Below are positions 23,001 through 34,665 of a DNA stretch of 64,000 nt, one piece after another. A program made the translations under genes and the position numbers. The DNA lies in contig NC_071355.1 of NCBI RefSeq assembly GCF_943734655.1, positions 207,625,603-207,689,602 on the forward strand. Reading direction: 5' to 3'. The notes beneath the pieces are model-generated. The model was given only the letters and a program-made list of their open reading frames with translations, had not been told where the DNA came from and made no database searches. Origin of the DNA: Sabethes cyaneus. Its lineage: Eukaryota > Arthropoda > Insecta > Diptera > Culicidae. How positions within the stretch are numbered: position 1 is the first letter of the stretch; each line of letters begins with the position of its first letter.

Positions 23001-23187
23001 TTTATGCTGTAGGGTTTTTACATTTGTATGGTTTTATACTGAAAACTCGAAGCAATACCGGTGCGCCGCGGTGTGGCCATGTTGCGAAACATGCTTTTTT
23101 GAAAAATGAGTGTTTTTTTATTGGACGATGGAATTAACGCGAGTGTCCCGTCTGTTTATCTGTGGCTCAACTGTAGTATGCATACTA
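20081..23187. other. Intergenic, no gene recognised
   Basis: A perfect 12-bp hairpin (TTCTACTAAAAT and complement) spans 20315-20348. A short hairpin TTCTGACG..CGTCAGAA lies near 20149. A (CCAT)n tract lies at 22014-22041, in a somewhat GC-richer block (21840-22200) of unknown nature. No protein or RNA gene supported. Confidence 0.45.
22014..22041. repeat. (CCAT)n microsatellite
   Basis: About seven CCAT units in a row, ending CCATCTGTCTC. Confidence 0.9.
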
Positions 23188-23399
23188 CAGTCAGTCCACA
23201 ATCATGGGTCACACATAATTCTGGGTCATTTTAGCTTCATCTGCCGATTAACGCGTGAATATTACACTAATTGATTGATAAAATCGTTACTCATAGGTAG
23301 CACTAATAATTAGGTCATTAGCTCATATTTAAACGGAAATTAGCAACTATAGCTAAAATGAGCCACAATTGTGTGTGACCCATAATTGTGGACTGACTA
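23188..23399. mobile_element. 212-bp mariner-type MITE, copy 1
   Basis: Starts CAGTCAGTCCACAATCATGG. The right end is its reverse complement with one terminal mismatch. The inverted repeat covers about 50 bases, including GGGTCA and CATTTTAGCT blocks. TA flanks both sides (23186-23187 and 23400-23401). A second copy is at 27258-27472. CAGT-like ends with TA duplication indicate Tc1/mariner mobilisation. Confidence 0.85.
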
Positions 23400-23401
23400 T
23401 A

Positions 23402-24433
23402 CTTCCAATGCAATTTTATGAGAGGTCAAGCTCACTAAATCTGAATCACTGGCACTGCTCCTTTTTATTCTCATAAGAATGGTGTAATTGGAACTCTTGT
23501 TATACTCCAATTTTTTATTCCATAGTCTACCATTACAATAGCTTTGGACAATGATAATTATTGAAAAAATCAACAAACAAGTTTCCGCTTTTTAATCTTA
23601 AAAGGTGGAGGCTAGTAGTTATGAATTGTTCTTTGATTTTAGGTCACCGCAAAATCACCGAAAATTTTCAACTAAACCTGAAGATAGTTATGAATTGTTT
23701 CTTACGATGTGCTTGATCATTTTCCGTGATTGATTTTTCATAATTAATTTTAAAGTAATTTTTGAAATAATTTTACTTTCTTTGCTTATTTTGAGAAACA
23801 CGTAGCTAAGTCGAAAATTTATGAAAGCTCGCAAATGCAAATACGGTGTTGAATTTACCGTCGCTTGGACGTTCAAATTGTTGTCGCTCGTATAAGAGGG
23901 GTAAATGAAGCACTTTCCAGCGATCACCTCAGTTAAGTAGTTTTCTGATCGGAACTGACCGAAAAATTACTTTTGAATCGTACGAATCTCGTTAAAAAAC
24001 TATCGAATGAGTTGTCATATTTTGCCAAATTGGCGTTAATAATATTCGGCGTAAATTGCCAAAACCTATTGTATTGACACATTTGTCTGGAAAACAGCTC
24101 GGGATTTCATTGGGTTCCCAGCGCTACTGTGTCTTCGTTACTGTTAAAATAAATTACCAATATTCTGTGCTTAATATTTAAAGTAACGAGTACGAACCTA
24201 GTGTACAAATAATAAATACACTAGTTTAAATAAAGTTTTGATGCTCACATAAAAAAGTAGAACAAGCACTTTCCAGCGTATGCTCTAGTTACGTAGTTTT
24301 TAGGCTTTTGTTTTCTTTTCCAACTCATACTTGTACAAGATAAATTTAAAGACCTGGTGTTTGGAGTTCAATATGCATAAAATAAAGCTTTTCGATTCAT
24401 CAAAAGAATCGGATGATCCTGAGTTCACTTTCC
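23402..24433. other. Non-coding, with a short repeated word
   Basis: A GCACTTTCCAGCG...AGTTA.GTAGTTTT segment occurs twice (about 23905-23945 and 24263-24302). Otherwise AT-rich with no frame of interest. Confidence 0.4.
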
Positions 24434-24530
24434 GACTTAAAGCAACTCGGGTTTTCGCTGCTGAGGAAAAATAAACTCATGTCACAAGAACCAGTCCCTC
24501 GAGCCAAGTTTTACGCAGAGGGATCGGCTC
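24434..24530 (+). repeat. ~97-bp direct repeat, copy 1
   Basis: Near-identical to 25034-25134. Shared core: TGAGGAAAAATAAACTCATG, GTCCCTCGAGCCAAG and TTTTACGCAGA.GGATCGGCT. Copy 2 has a few extra bases before GTGCTGAGG. Not a convincing LTR pair: no TG...CA ends, primer site or gag/pol between them. Confidence 0.8.
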
Positions 24531-25033
24531 AGGGACGTTAAATGTACTGGTTGGTGACAAAAATTTGAAGACATTTACCATTTTATCTTGCTACCAGTCT
24601 TGCGACATGTTACTGGTACACAAGCACCGAAAAGAAATGCAAGAATAACGAAAACATCTTTTATTCTACATGTCAGACACTCTTCGATATGGGGGAAAAA
24701 GTGTCACCAGTCTTGGAGACAATTTTTTTGTATTCTCTTTTGTTGCTTTGCGTCCGTAAGCCAAACATACTGCTTTCCCCCAAACAACACGGTTTTAAAT
24801 AAAAAGGTTCCCAATACATCTTATTCTCTATCACTTCCCCATGCTATTTCAACTATAACTGTAAGCAAAAAGCGGCAAATGCATGTCATTTCTACACGAC
24901 ATTTTGTGTGAATGGTCGGCTAACGTATGAAAATGTCAACTTATTATCATGTACATATTCTGGCTTGTCTCGACACTTAAAAGATAGGCACACTGTCGAT
25001 ACAGAAACAGTACAGAGCGATGGTATTGGTTAA
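24531..25033. other. Spacer between the two direct repeats
   Basis: No coding or structural signal beyond AT-rich sequence. A 107-codon frame here has no recognisable composition and looks accidental. Confidence 0.4.
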
Positions 25034-25134
25034 AGCTTAAAGCTACTCGGGCTTTCGCAAAAGTGCTGAGGAAAAATAAACTCATGTCACAAGAACCAGT
25101 CCCTCGAGCCAAGTTTTACGCAGAAGGATCGGCT
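25034..25134 (+). repeat. ~100-bp direct repeat, copy 2
   Basis: Second copy of the 24434-24530 sequence in the same orientation, about 600 bases downstream. Confidence 0.8.
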
Positions 25135-25344
25135 AGACCGTGGTTGTATTTTTCTGGTCCAAAATGAAACCCTTAATTGTTTTGCATATATATTGAGATC
25201 TGGCTAAGCATGATTCAGCCTCGATCCTTAAAGTTCGTCCCAACAAGCCGAAGGTTCTCGTCTCGTACCAAATGAGTTTGCTGTTTTTGAGCTTTTATAA
25301 ATCCAAAATAAGAATATTTATTTTTTTACATTCATCCAACCTAT

Positions 25345-26112
25345 TGGGTTTCCATGGAAGATTGAATTGAATGGGGAAAAGCCCTCTTTTGGGCCATCCT
25401 TTTGTAGACTTAGAAACCCCCACCAAATCCTACCACCGACCACCGTAATGCTAGGCGAATGTATTTCTTCTGCACTCGCTTAATTCTCAAAGTGCAGGCA
25501 GGTTGATAAGAAAACCAGATACGACATGCGTTGTCTAATTGTGGTCTCACTAAGGAGCAGCCTTAAATAGTATGCAATCTTAAAATCCCGGCCAATTTTA
25601 GATATAAAACCATGCTGCTTTTAGATATAAAACCACGACAGCTGAGTGATTCATATTGAAACTGAGCTTGGTATCGACAACAATGCCCAGATCGTTGACA
25701 TGTTCAGCTCTCTTGAGTACCTGAGGATTACAGCAGTTAGTGAAAATACCCTGCTGTAAATTATGTTGGTCTTCGATGGACCTCCCGGTGCCTCCCAGTT
25801 GGCCTCGAGATAAGCCAGTCGCCGTATGTTCGAATCTCGGCTGGGAGAGGCTGTTAGAGTCAATAGTACAATAGGATCGTAGTACTGTCGTATAAAACCA
25901 GAAGGTCAAATTTCGATAATGGAATTAGCACCCAGGCTTTGCATTTTCGATGTACCAAAAGGCGAGAATTATTCCATTCGTCCATTGTTGTACATTAATT
26001 TGTATCCATCACCTAAAAGTAAAGTTTCGTCATTAAAGTACAACAAGAAAAGCAATGGGCCTATATTGCTTCCCTGCGGTAGGTCCGATTTGTTAATCAA
26101 TGCAGGCGAAAG
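25345..26112 (-). pseudogene. Jockey-like non-LTR RT fragment, split by a SINE
   Basis: Reading leftwards from 26112: SDLPQGSNIGPLLFLLYFND, then LLLGDGYKLMYNNG. This is the RT motif order in which the catalytic YADD box should appear, but it reads YNNG, so both active-site aspartates are lost. After a SINE (25791-25915) it resumes as EHVNDLGIVVDTKLSF, and further left SLVRPQLDNACRIWF and RVQKKYIRLALRW, the thumb and connection region. The PQGSNLGP and VNDLGV.LD.KLSF phrases are characteristic of the jockey clade. Dead copy. Confidence 0.82.
25791..25915 (+). mobile_element. tRNA-derived SINE, CTCCCAG family, internally deleted copy
   Basis: Begins CTCCCAGTTGGC and contains TATGTTCGAATCTCGGCTG, a box B followed by the complement of the 5' CTCCCAG arm, as in a tRNA T-arm and acceptor stem. 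It continues AGAGTCAATAG, GGATCGTAG and ends near GAAGGTCAAATTTCG. Inserted in the jockey-like RT. Related copies are at 37281-37409, 61506-61683 and 61700-61873. Confidence 0.72.
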
Positions 26113-26754
26113 GTTGAATTGAACCACACAACGAAATGCACCGATGCGCCAAGCCGGGTGGGTTTACGTAAATGTTTTATGCGCTAATATTGAGTATAAC
26201 GGGTGGCAACTAAAATTTTGGAATTTTTTCGCGGCCCTTATGCTCAACAACCAGTAAGCTGGACAGTCTTGAAAGGGGAACAATTTTACTTCCCGAAAAA
26301 CACCTGAAGATATCCCTAAGCGGAATGACGAAATTTGAAAGTATGGTAGAAAATCTAATGCATACTTCTTTGGGATTCGCTAAATTGTAATGTCGTGTGG
26401 AATATCCAGGTTCCACTTCCAGGAACAACAAAAACCCCAACATTCCTTCATTTTCATCTAAGATTCAGATAGAATCTAAATTTCTATAATTTTCGTATAT
26501 TGTGAATTGGATTTTAAAAGCTTTCTGCATCACTGATCGATAGGAAATTTCCGTCTGGCATTTTTATTTATAGTATAAGAATGTTTCTAAAACAATTGGG
26601 TGCACAGTTGTCCCTCATACAAACATCATACAAAAATAATTATCGTCGGCGGGGGTGTACATTTGTGCTTGTATGGAATGGCTAAGATTGGGTGGACAAA
26701 ATTAGACATGAAACTATCTAAGATAAGGGTATGGCAGTAGTTTAATTGTAAAAA
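26113..26754. other. Non-coding, nothing recognised
   Basis: AT-rich. May include decayed 5' sequence of the jockey-like element near its left border. No other signal. Confidence 0.4.
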
Positions 26755-26888
26755 CATTTGGGTACCACCGAGAGAGTATGAGTTGGAGTTCCGCCTGCCA
26801 TTGAACGACGCAATATATTTTTCGCCTCATATCGAAATTTCCCAGTTTCATCCAGTTTATTAATCATTGCACCAAAAACACCCTCACT
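26755..26888 (-). mobile_element. Half-copy of the TAA-duplicating MITE
   Basis: Matches the left half of 7306-7559 in reverse orientation: CAGTTTCATCCAGTTTA, CATATCGAAATTT and GCAATATATTTTTCG are shared in complement. TAA follows the end (26889-26891). The other terminal repeat is missing. Confidence 0.6.
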
Positions 26889-26894
26889 TAAAAA

Positions 26895-27215
26895 AAAATC
26901 TGTACGAGACGCTCATTAGTTCTCTATGGGCATGAAACATGAACAATGCACGTACTCGAAGTTTTCGAAAGTCGAAAGGCTAAGAATTTCGATTCTCCTC
27001 GGATGCGTACAGCAGATCAGAGTATGGAGGTGGAGGATGAACCATGAACTCGTACAGCTCTATGGCGAACTCAGTATTTAAAACATGGTGAAAGCAGGAT
27101 GGATACAGTGGGTAGTCCATGTTGCTAGAATGCCGGACAACTACTCTGCAAAAATTGTGTTTGCTTCAAATCTGGTAACAAGATGACCAAGGACGCAGCG
27201 AGCAAGTTTTCAGAA
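26895..27215 (+). pseudogene. Non-LTR RT C-terminal fragment
   Basis: The plus strand preserves ACGCTCATTAG...TATGGGCATGAAAC (YGHET), then NHELVQLYGELSI, VKAGWIQWVVHVARMPDN and SAKIVFASNLV, across shifted frames with stops. Same family as 371-862 and 4326-4608, more decayed. Confidence 0.75.
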
Positions 27216-27257
27216 AACAGGTTTGTCAACTGACGATCAGTATTTTCTAACAGTGTA

Positions 27258-27472
27258 CAGTTAGTCCACAATCATGGGTCACACACAATTGTGGGTCATT
27301 TTAGTTTTATCTTCCGATTAATGCGTGAATATTATACTAATTGATTGATAAAATTGTTGCTCATAAGTAGCACTACTAATTTGATTAATTATTAGGTGAT
27401 ATTTAAACGCAAAATTAGTAGCTAAAGCTAAAATGACCCACAATTGTGTGACCTATGATTGTGAGTTGACTA
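27258..27472. mobile_element. 215-bp mariner-type MITE, copy 2
   Basis: Starts CAGTTAGTCCACAATCATGG and ends in the complement, ATAGTCAACTCACAATCAT when reversed. TA flanks at 27256-27257 and 27473-27474. Collinear with 23188-23399. It sits about 170 bases upstream of the mariner transposase remnant. Confidence 0.85.
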
Positions 27473-27644
27473 TATAACAATCAAAAGATAATGGGGTTCT
27501 TTCGCTCCTTTGAGAATGGCGTAGGCAAGACCCTAATAATACAACAAATAATACAATCAAAATAATACCATGTGTGTGTTATTATAACTTAAGTTTTGCT
27601 TGACGTAGTTTCATTTTCGTATTGTGATTCGTTCAGTGTGCACG

Positions 27645-28770
27645 TTCCATGTTTGAGTTACGGTCGTTGATAATAAATAAATTCCGGAACGGTGCTACAT
27701 GCGGCACTATTTTTCGTGACCTCAAACATCACGACATAAAAAGAGGATTTGTCGAGACGGCATCTGTTCAAAACCGTAAAAAACCGGAAGAAAACGAAGC
27801 GTTAGAACTGCAGAGGTCAAAAGGATTGTTCAAGAGCGAATTCGCAGTTGCAACCGGTCCACACGGAAAATGACAGTTAAGCTGAATATCAACAGGGAAT
27901 CTCTTCGTCGAATTTTGAAAATGGATCTAGATATGAAAGCATTCGAAAAACGTAAAATCCATGGATTAACGGAAGCAACAAAACAAAAACGGCAGTAAAG
28001 ATGCAAACTGCTGCTCCGTCGGCACGGTGATTCCGTGGTGATCTTTTCTGATGAGAAGTTGTTTGTTCTTCAAACCCCGCATCATGTTCAAAATGATCGG
28101 TTGCGGTCGGTTTCGATCAAGGACGTTCCAAAGGACAAACGGAATGTACCACAATACCAAAATTCATCAACGGCATGAGGAGGCATTTCGAATAAAGGAA
28201 AAATTCCTTTTGTAGCTATTTATTGAAAAAGGCGCGAAAGTTTATTTTGTTCCTGTTTTACTTGTCTTTGACTCTGTCGCGGTTCAACGTAAATAATTTT
28301 TTTTATAAAGTTGGAGGAGGGTTTGATGAGCAAGAATGGTAAACTGGATGATATTGTGAAAGTTATTGCAAAATACTATCTGGAAATGGCCTTAGAACAA
28401 ACTTTGATGCCTTACGTTCGGGGAATGTATGGTGAGGAATATTACTGCTTTCAACAGAATGGAGCTCCAGCCCATACTGCACATCTTGTGCAGACGTGGT
28501 GCAAAGTCAATCTGACAGATTTAATATCGAAAAGGGGATGGCCTGCAAGTTCTCCTGATTTGAACCCACTGGATTCTTGTATCTGGGGGTACATGCAGCA
28601 GAAGCTCAAGGATTGTAAATATCATAATTTGGATGAATTTAAGTGAGTTATCAACAGGATATGGGATGAAATTCCGATGGAAGTAGTGCGTGCCTTATGT
28701 AACGACATCTAAAAGCACTTGAAGCGTGTTATTCAGGCAAAAGGCGATTCAGTAGAGCAATGATTGTTTA
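27645..28770 (+). pseudogene. mariner-like transposase, DD37D type, inactivated
   Basis: The N-terminal part (27649-27873) has ELRSLIINKFRNGATC and ETASVQNRKKP, a helix-turn-helix region. Frameshifts follow, then NINRESLRRILKMDLDM and VVIFSDEKLFVLQTP with the first catalytic Asp. After a stop-rich stretch, 28311-28646 gives AKYYLEMALEQTLMPYVR, CFQQNGAPAHTAHLVQTW and WPASSPDLNPLDS. Between the second catalytic position and the final Asp are 37 residues, the DD37D spacing. The second Asp is Asn (QQNGAPAH, where QQDGAPAH is expected). A MITE-like piece at 28307-28355 and an insertion flanked by AAAGTT words also disrupt it. A dead cut-and-paste transposase of Tc1/mariner type. Confidence 0.85.
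28307..28355 (+). mobile_element. Fragment of the TAA MITE inside the mariner
   Basis: AAGTTGGAGGAGGGTTTGAT followed by AGAATGGTAAACTGGATGA matches the end of 7306-7559. It lies within a roughly 110-base insertion (28236-28347) between AAAGTT words, where intact mariners would read straight from the GAKV to the AKYYLE segment. Confidence 0.5.
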
Positions 28771-30689
28771 TTGCATTCTGTATCTACCTATGGGTAAACA
28801 ACTTCTTAAATTAAAATTCGAAATAAACCCTTTATTCATAAAATTATATGACTTTGTTTTTGTTTGAATAAATATATGTTACATTCAAAATTAAGTTGCT
28901 CAAAATTTTCAATGTGATTTGGTAGTCGCAACTGAATTGAAGCAAAATTTTGATTACCATTTACAATCTAATAATTAATAATACATCTATTTATCAGTTC
29001 CTGAAATAGAACTCGAACTAGCTTTTAGTTTCTAATTGTTGTTTGAACCGATTAAAATCTAAAACATGACGTTGTTATTAATTGCTACTGAATACCACTG
29101 CATAACATTTGAATTTCATTCAAGTGCCAGTGTGTAATGCGATCAGAATTATTTAGTAGACTATTAGGTATGATTCCGTTGAACTACCAGAAGTTGAAAA
29201 AACAAATCATAACGGTCGCCATATCACGTGTCACAAACAGTGAAGGTAACAGGCTAACTATACGTTTTCAATTGCAGGTGTGTACAGCGTCGTTGTAATA
29301 GGAGCACTGGGTAGTTCTAAATTTAGCTCTGGATGGATAATTCCAGAGAACATGTCTAGAAAATGGGTATATAGTTTATCTATAGAACTGTACAGCAACA
29401 GTTTACCAGGCAGTCCATGGCTCGGCTGAATCAGGATGGTTTAAAAATAAATTATTGGTTTTATTTTCATTTGCACGCAAACACTATTCTTAGGCGTTCG
29501 ATCGTTGCTAGGACGGGTAGAAGGCTAGCACTATACATATCTACATAGTTTCAGTGTGCTGTTTTGTAGGCAGCTTTTGAAATGCGGGGTACAAAGATTT
29601 TCTGATAGCGTGCTCGGAAAGATTAAAAACTTTCAAGGAGCGTATTGTATATCCTTCACTATAATGTTAGATCGGACTAAACATGACCGTTACGGGTTTA
29701 TTGTACATGTAGGTTCGAGTATCAAACAATGTCCTGAAAAAATCTTAAGCATTCAACAGGCAGAATTCAAATATAAATAGCAGCTGACATGTGAATCAGG
29801 ATCAATCAATTTAATTTACTTATTTAGGTCATAGGGAAGACAGCTCGTGCGGAATATGTGTCAGCATGTTAAGTAATCAATTATTTACCGTTAATCAATG
29901 TAATTACCAGGCCCTGGGCAAAATTTATAAACCAATTATAGGTTCGGACATTACAAGCCGATGAACATTGACAGTGATGAAAAATCCTCCTCGAAGTGTT
30001 TTTCCGCTATTTAGAGCCAGTAAACCGCCGCGCCAATAGTAATTTCATTCAATTATGTTTCCAGGAAAACCCCGTGATCAATTGTTTCGAGTTTAGCCCG
30101 TCACCGCGGTAGGTATATGGAGTGGTATGTAAGCTTGCGGTTGAATTCGACCCGTCCGGGGCACTCGGAAATAAAATTACTCTGCGTCACCCGCACACGG
30201 TATGGACTTTCCCGCTATACAAGCCGGTGCTGATAGGCTTCTACAATGCTCTGATATCGCGATGTAAAGAGAACTGTGTTTCCCCGTACACATATATTTG
30301 CTAATAGTATACAAACTCGAAATTATCTGCACGACACCGTTCACATGTAGGTAACAGTGTCCAGCACAAAAAAAAAAGAAAGTTCGACCGTGCACGATTA
30401 GATGCTTCTTTAGCCACAATTTTACCTACCGATTGTATGAATAACGGAAAAGTGTTTCGTTGAATTGGAGTTACGTTAGTCCATGTTTGACTCCAAGAAT
30501 AAATGACTGCAATGATAATTCCACCAAATTGTAGTGTAAACTGGATTTCCTGGTCTATTGACTTTGTTCGTTTCAACCAACCTCGTGTTTTTATCTTAAC
30601 CTTTATAATGAAATCTTTTTGGATACTTTAAACACCTTTGTTTCTTTACTTTCTCTTACCGCCCCGTCCGCCAATTGTAAAAACTACCG
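28771..30689. other. Intergenic, no gene recognised
   Basis: AT-rich without recognisable frames. The left edge may contain the 3' terminal repeat of the mariner, which I could not define. Nothing else supported. Confidence 0.4.
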
Positions 30690-31200
30690 TTGTAAAAAAT
30701 TAATTAAATATCTGACCTCATTACAAAAGTCAAGACACGTGGTTGGTCTATCTACTAAGGTAGTAGACAAGTTCCTGTTTGTGGATTTTGAGGCTGTGTA
30801 CGATTCAGTTGAACGAAAAGAGTTGTGTCAGATAATGCTACGAAACTAGTCAAGCTGATTCGTACGACTAGATTGTCTAGATTCGTCGACTAGATGGTCA
30901 AAATTATGCGTCAGAATAGATGAGACTTAAGTCACTTTTAAGGAACGAGACTATCATTCTTAGATCTCACACACTTCTTGGCTTTGTGGGTGAAGTCGAT
31001 ATCATTGACCGCAGAGTAGTGGAAGAGGCGTATCGGAAGTATCGAGATTGGGACTTATTATTAACACCGCCAAAACGAAGTACATGGTTGCTGGGCAGAG
31101 AACGAGCGGGTTCAACTTGTATTGGTGCCGTGGTGGATATGGAAAAGAAAGGATAAAAGGTAATGGAGGAATTCATATACTTTGGACGAAAAAGTTATTT
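30690..31200 (+). pseudogene. Non-LTR RT fragment (finger/palm), inactivated
   Basis: Contains KFLFVDFEAVYDSVER with the first catalytic Asp. It then jumps to ILRSHTLLGFVGEVDIIDRR, where the FADD box should be and reads FVGE, so the catalytic pair is lost. Then follow VVEEAYRKY and GLIINTAKTKYMVAGQRT. The sequence between the first and second motifs is deleted. Same broad non-LTR group as the other RT pieces. Confidence 0.8.
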
Positions 31201-32269
31201 TTGTCTTTTCTCTCCGTTGTTATCCTTTTCCAAAGAAATAAAATAATTTGAATCGAATTTAAACGACTAAAATCACATAAAAGAATTCCACTGTTGATTA
31301 AAAATCCCTAGTGCATTGGAGGACCTCACCGTATGTAAACATGATAGTGTCTGTCGCTTGTTACAGTAACAAGTCATGTGCCGCTGATTTGCTAGTATTT
31401 TTATTTATAACGTACGAGAAAGATTAAGCGAAATCAGAAAACAAAAATACATACAACCCATTGTTTGAAATTTGTTGTTATTTGTGTTTGCGAGGCAGCA
31501 AAATTAATTTCATTATTACAGTTGATATAAATTGTGATTCATTTAGTAGAATTTACTACCATACTACCATAATAAAAAATACTACCAAATAAAAGTTGAA
31601 AAAAACACCAAAAGCTTCAAAAAAATTCCACACACTCCACACACACAAGAAAGGCGACCTGAAAGTTTCTTAAATACCATTCCCCACAGCCGATGACCGG
31701 TCATGTCCACTGGCCGGACGGTCGTATCTTTCGTGTAATTGGTCGAATCCAGTGTTCCGTTTTCGGATAATAGCTTAGAGGATTAAACGAAGAAAAAAAA
31801 ATCAATTTTGTTTCGATTTTGAGGGTAGGACCCCCATAAATTATCTCAGCGTGTCGGCCGGACCGTGGCCGGCAGCGGCCGTCGCAATAGAGAGCTAGAG
31901 CCGAAGAAAGCAGGTTGAAAATCTTTAGGCTGTCGTCGTTTAGGTTTAAGCTTTAAATTTTACTTCTCCAGCCGGGAGAAGGTATCTTTTGTTTATTCGT
32001 TTTGTTTCTGCGTCGTATTATGAGAAATTTAAAAGTGCAAATCTTACAAACAACATTGAATAACGTTCCATCGTCAATTGAGCCACAAATGCTGGCATCT
32101 GGTAATCCATCAGCAAAGTTTTCTTCCGCCAAATCTTTTGAAGTGAAACTATGTCTTTCAGAAAGGGATAAGAAAAACAAAGTCTTGGCGCTACATTCCG
32201 TAGGAATTTAACGTTCTCCTTATTTGTTCCCTTTTCCTTACATCTTTTGATTTCATTCTAGCAATATAT
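31201..32269. other. Non-coding, with a small GC-rich patch
   Basis: A short (CA)-rich tract at about 31628-31648. A GGCCGG-rich patch at 31690-31900 (CGGCCGGACCGTGGCCGG, AGCGGCCGTCGC) contrasts with AT-rich flanks. No frame or element assigned. Confidence 0.4.
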
Positions 32270-32740
32270 TCTGTTTGTAACATTATTTGCTCGTGTGAAT
32301 GCCTCCCATAATCTAAAAGCATCAACAGTTGGTCGTAGCAAAGTATGATATTGGTAATAATAAAAAAAACTTTTTGTGTCAGGAGATGTCTCGAATTTCT
32401 TCAACGAAGTTATTGAAAATGTAAAAGTGACGATCTTTGCAGAAGAAATGACATTTCTATCTTCATCGTGTGCAGAATTATAGAACTTTTTTTATGCAAG
32501 TGCTATAAAAACTATTTTTTTATACTTAACTTTTGTTAATTGCATTTTATAAAAATATATTGTTCTTGGAAATTATCGAAGCACTCTAATCACACCTTTT
32601 TGCTGAAGGTTGATAATATCTAGGTTTTTTCCTTGTAAAGTTATGGCAACTTTAATATTTAATTTAACTTCACGAATCAATGAATGGGTAGAATGGGACA
32701 AGTGGGGACATGAAATAATTAGTGTTTGATCTTAAAGATT
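32270..32740 (+). repeat. Dispersed repeat related to 62560-63075
   Basis: Shares the ordered words GAATG.CTCCCATAATCTAAA, GAAGAAAT.A.ATTTCTATCTT, TTGTTA.TTGCATTT, GTTCT.GG.AATTATCGAAG, TTTTGCTGAAG and AATGGG.AAATGGG-type blocks with the region near the right end. Diverged and without clear terminal repeats. Confidence 0.55.
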
Positions 32741-33504
32741 AGGTCAAGTATTATTAACTTGTATAGACGTTGGCTTGTTCCCACGCACTCATATGTGTGG
32801 ATTTATTTTGAAGTCCCTCATTGGCCTTTCCTCATGCTGAGGTCTACATTACCCCGAAGCAGTGATTCCGGATCTATTGATTGATTCGTAATTCAATGGA
32901 TTAAGAAAGTGTTCGTGTCACCGGCTTTTCATAAATTATACAAAAACGGTTGAAAATTTCTGAATGTTAATTTTACCCCGAAAAGTATAACTTTATTCTT
33001 TATGAACCGATATAAATGTTCCTGGTGGAGTTTTTCTGAGGGAAACAAAAAAAGCAAGGAATAAAGTAAAGAGGCTTCGCTATAATGAGTAGGGTAATTA
33101 AAAGGAAAGATTTCGTCACTACTGCAATACTGCCAATACTAATTTTTTTCACTTTGATGACAGATAGAACTTTTCACCATTATATGCATTGATGGCATGA
33201 TATTCTTAACTTCTAGGCTTTCGCGCTCTCATCGTAGTACATGGCACATTAAAAGTATCACTGATGTTTTTCTGTTTGGAATAGTGGAAAAGGCAAAATA
33301 TTTTGGTTTTTATTTCGTCCCACATTTCAAACATTTCTAATATGTTTTTTGTTGTGCGGTAGAATTTCAAAATCTTTGACTGTCAAGCGAATAATTTTTC
33401 ATCACCAAGTAGCTGAAATCCTTATTCTGGTTGCATTAATTAGCTTTACTCTTTTTACGCGATAATTAAAAATTATTGAACATTTGAGCCTCCAGAAAAT
33501 TATT
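32741..33504. other. Non-coding, nothing recognised
   Basis: AT-rich. No frame, repeat or RNA signal supported. Confidence 0.4.
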
Positions 33505-33766
33505 ACGTTTTCAGGTGATGAACTAAAATACGATGAAAACAATAAAGAAACGACGAAAAGAAGCCGAAAATGCAATGAAAATATAATGAAAACCAAACAA
33601 AAAATAGAAAGTTGACGAAAGACGATAAAAATACGACGGTAATCATATGAAAATGCAACGGAAAGACAACGAAATAGCGACAAAAAATACGACGAAAAGA
33701 TGTTTGTTTAAGAGTGTGAAAAGAGCGACAAAATATGCAAAAAAGACAACAAAGAGATAGCAAATA

Positions 33767-34665
33767 CAGTAATGTTCCGATTTTGTCAGCTCCCGATTTT
33801 GTCTGCCCCCGATTTTATCAGCTTTTTATCCCGATTTTGTCAGCCTATAAATTTTGTTTAACTTTTGTGCTTTTAAACATAATTTATAAAACTTTTCAGC
33901 TTGCTTGAAACTTATTTGATTCTCTGGGGAGAGTTTTTGAATAAAATGATGCCTTCTTGCGAGTAATTCGGGGTCAAAATTAGGGTATTTTTATAGTAAA
34001 AGTTCTATAGTTGCTAAACAGGCAAAGATAGAGGTATATTATATCTAGCAATGTTGTGTTTATACTATTTGTACAACTTTGTAAAACATGAAAAAGTCAT
34101 ACAACTATAAAAACAGCTAAAATAGAAAAACTGATTTTAACGATTTTTCATTTATGAGAAATAGGATTTTTCTATCTTTGGTGAAGAGATAGAAGGTTAC
34201 TGTCTTCAGCAAAATTTCTTGTAATAATATGCTGTAAAACTTTGCAGAACACATCAATGTGTTATATTGAGACTGAAGAAAAATAAATTTTATTCTTTCA
34301 CTTTTAGAGGGATTAATCAAAATTTGAATGCCACTGGACGATAGAACTTTTAATTTTAAGAAAGTCTTCCAAAGGTTCCATCAACCTAAAACCACGTTTT
34401 TCCGCTCAAAGCTAATGCGCGCCAAAAAAGGTTCTGGACCAGTGTGCTGTGCCCGGTTCATTGAACTTTCGGTTGACGAATTGAGGATTAAAATTTAATT
34501 TTTAGTAGAAGTCTTCGATATTGCAAGGTCTAAAGTCTTGAATTACGAAGAAATTTTGGAAAAAAAATTTTTGTCAGTTGTCAGTCAGTCAGTTGTCGAT
34601 TTTGTCAGTTTCCCGATTGTCATCCCAAAATTCAACATGGGGCTGACAAAATCGGAACATTACTG
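33767..34665. mobile_element. 899-bp Tc1/mariner-type MITE, copy A
   Basis: Starts CAGTAATGTTCCGATTTTGT and ends in the exact complement, with a 24-bp perfect inverted repeat. CGATTTTGTC is repeated about four times within the first 80 bases. TA precedes it (33765-33766). The right flank is TT, probably a mutated TA. Collinear with copy B at 46616-47440 and with the end fragment at 153-369. No reading frame of note. Confidence 0.88.

Noticed and set aside
24434..25134. Direct repeats considered as LTRs of a retrotransposon
   Set aside because: No TG...CA ends, primer-binding site, polypurine tract or gag/pol between them, and only 500 bases of spacer.
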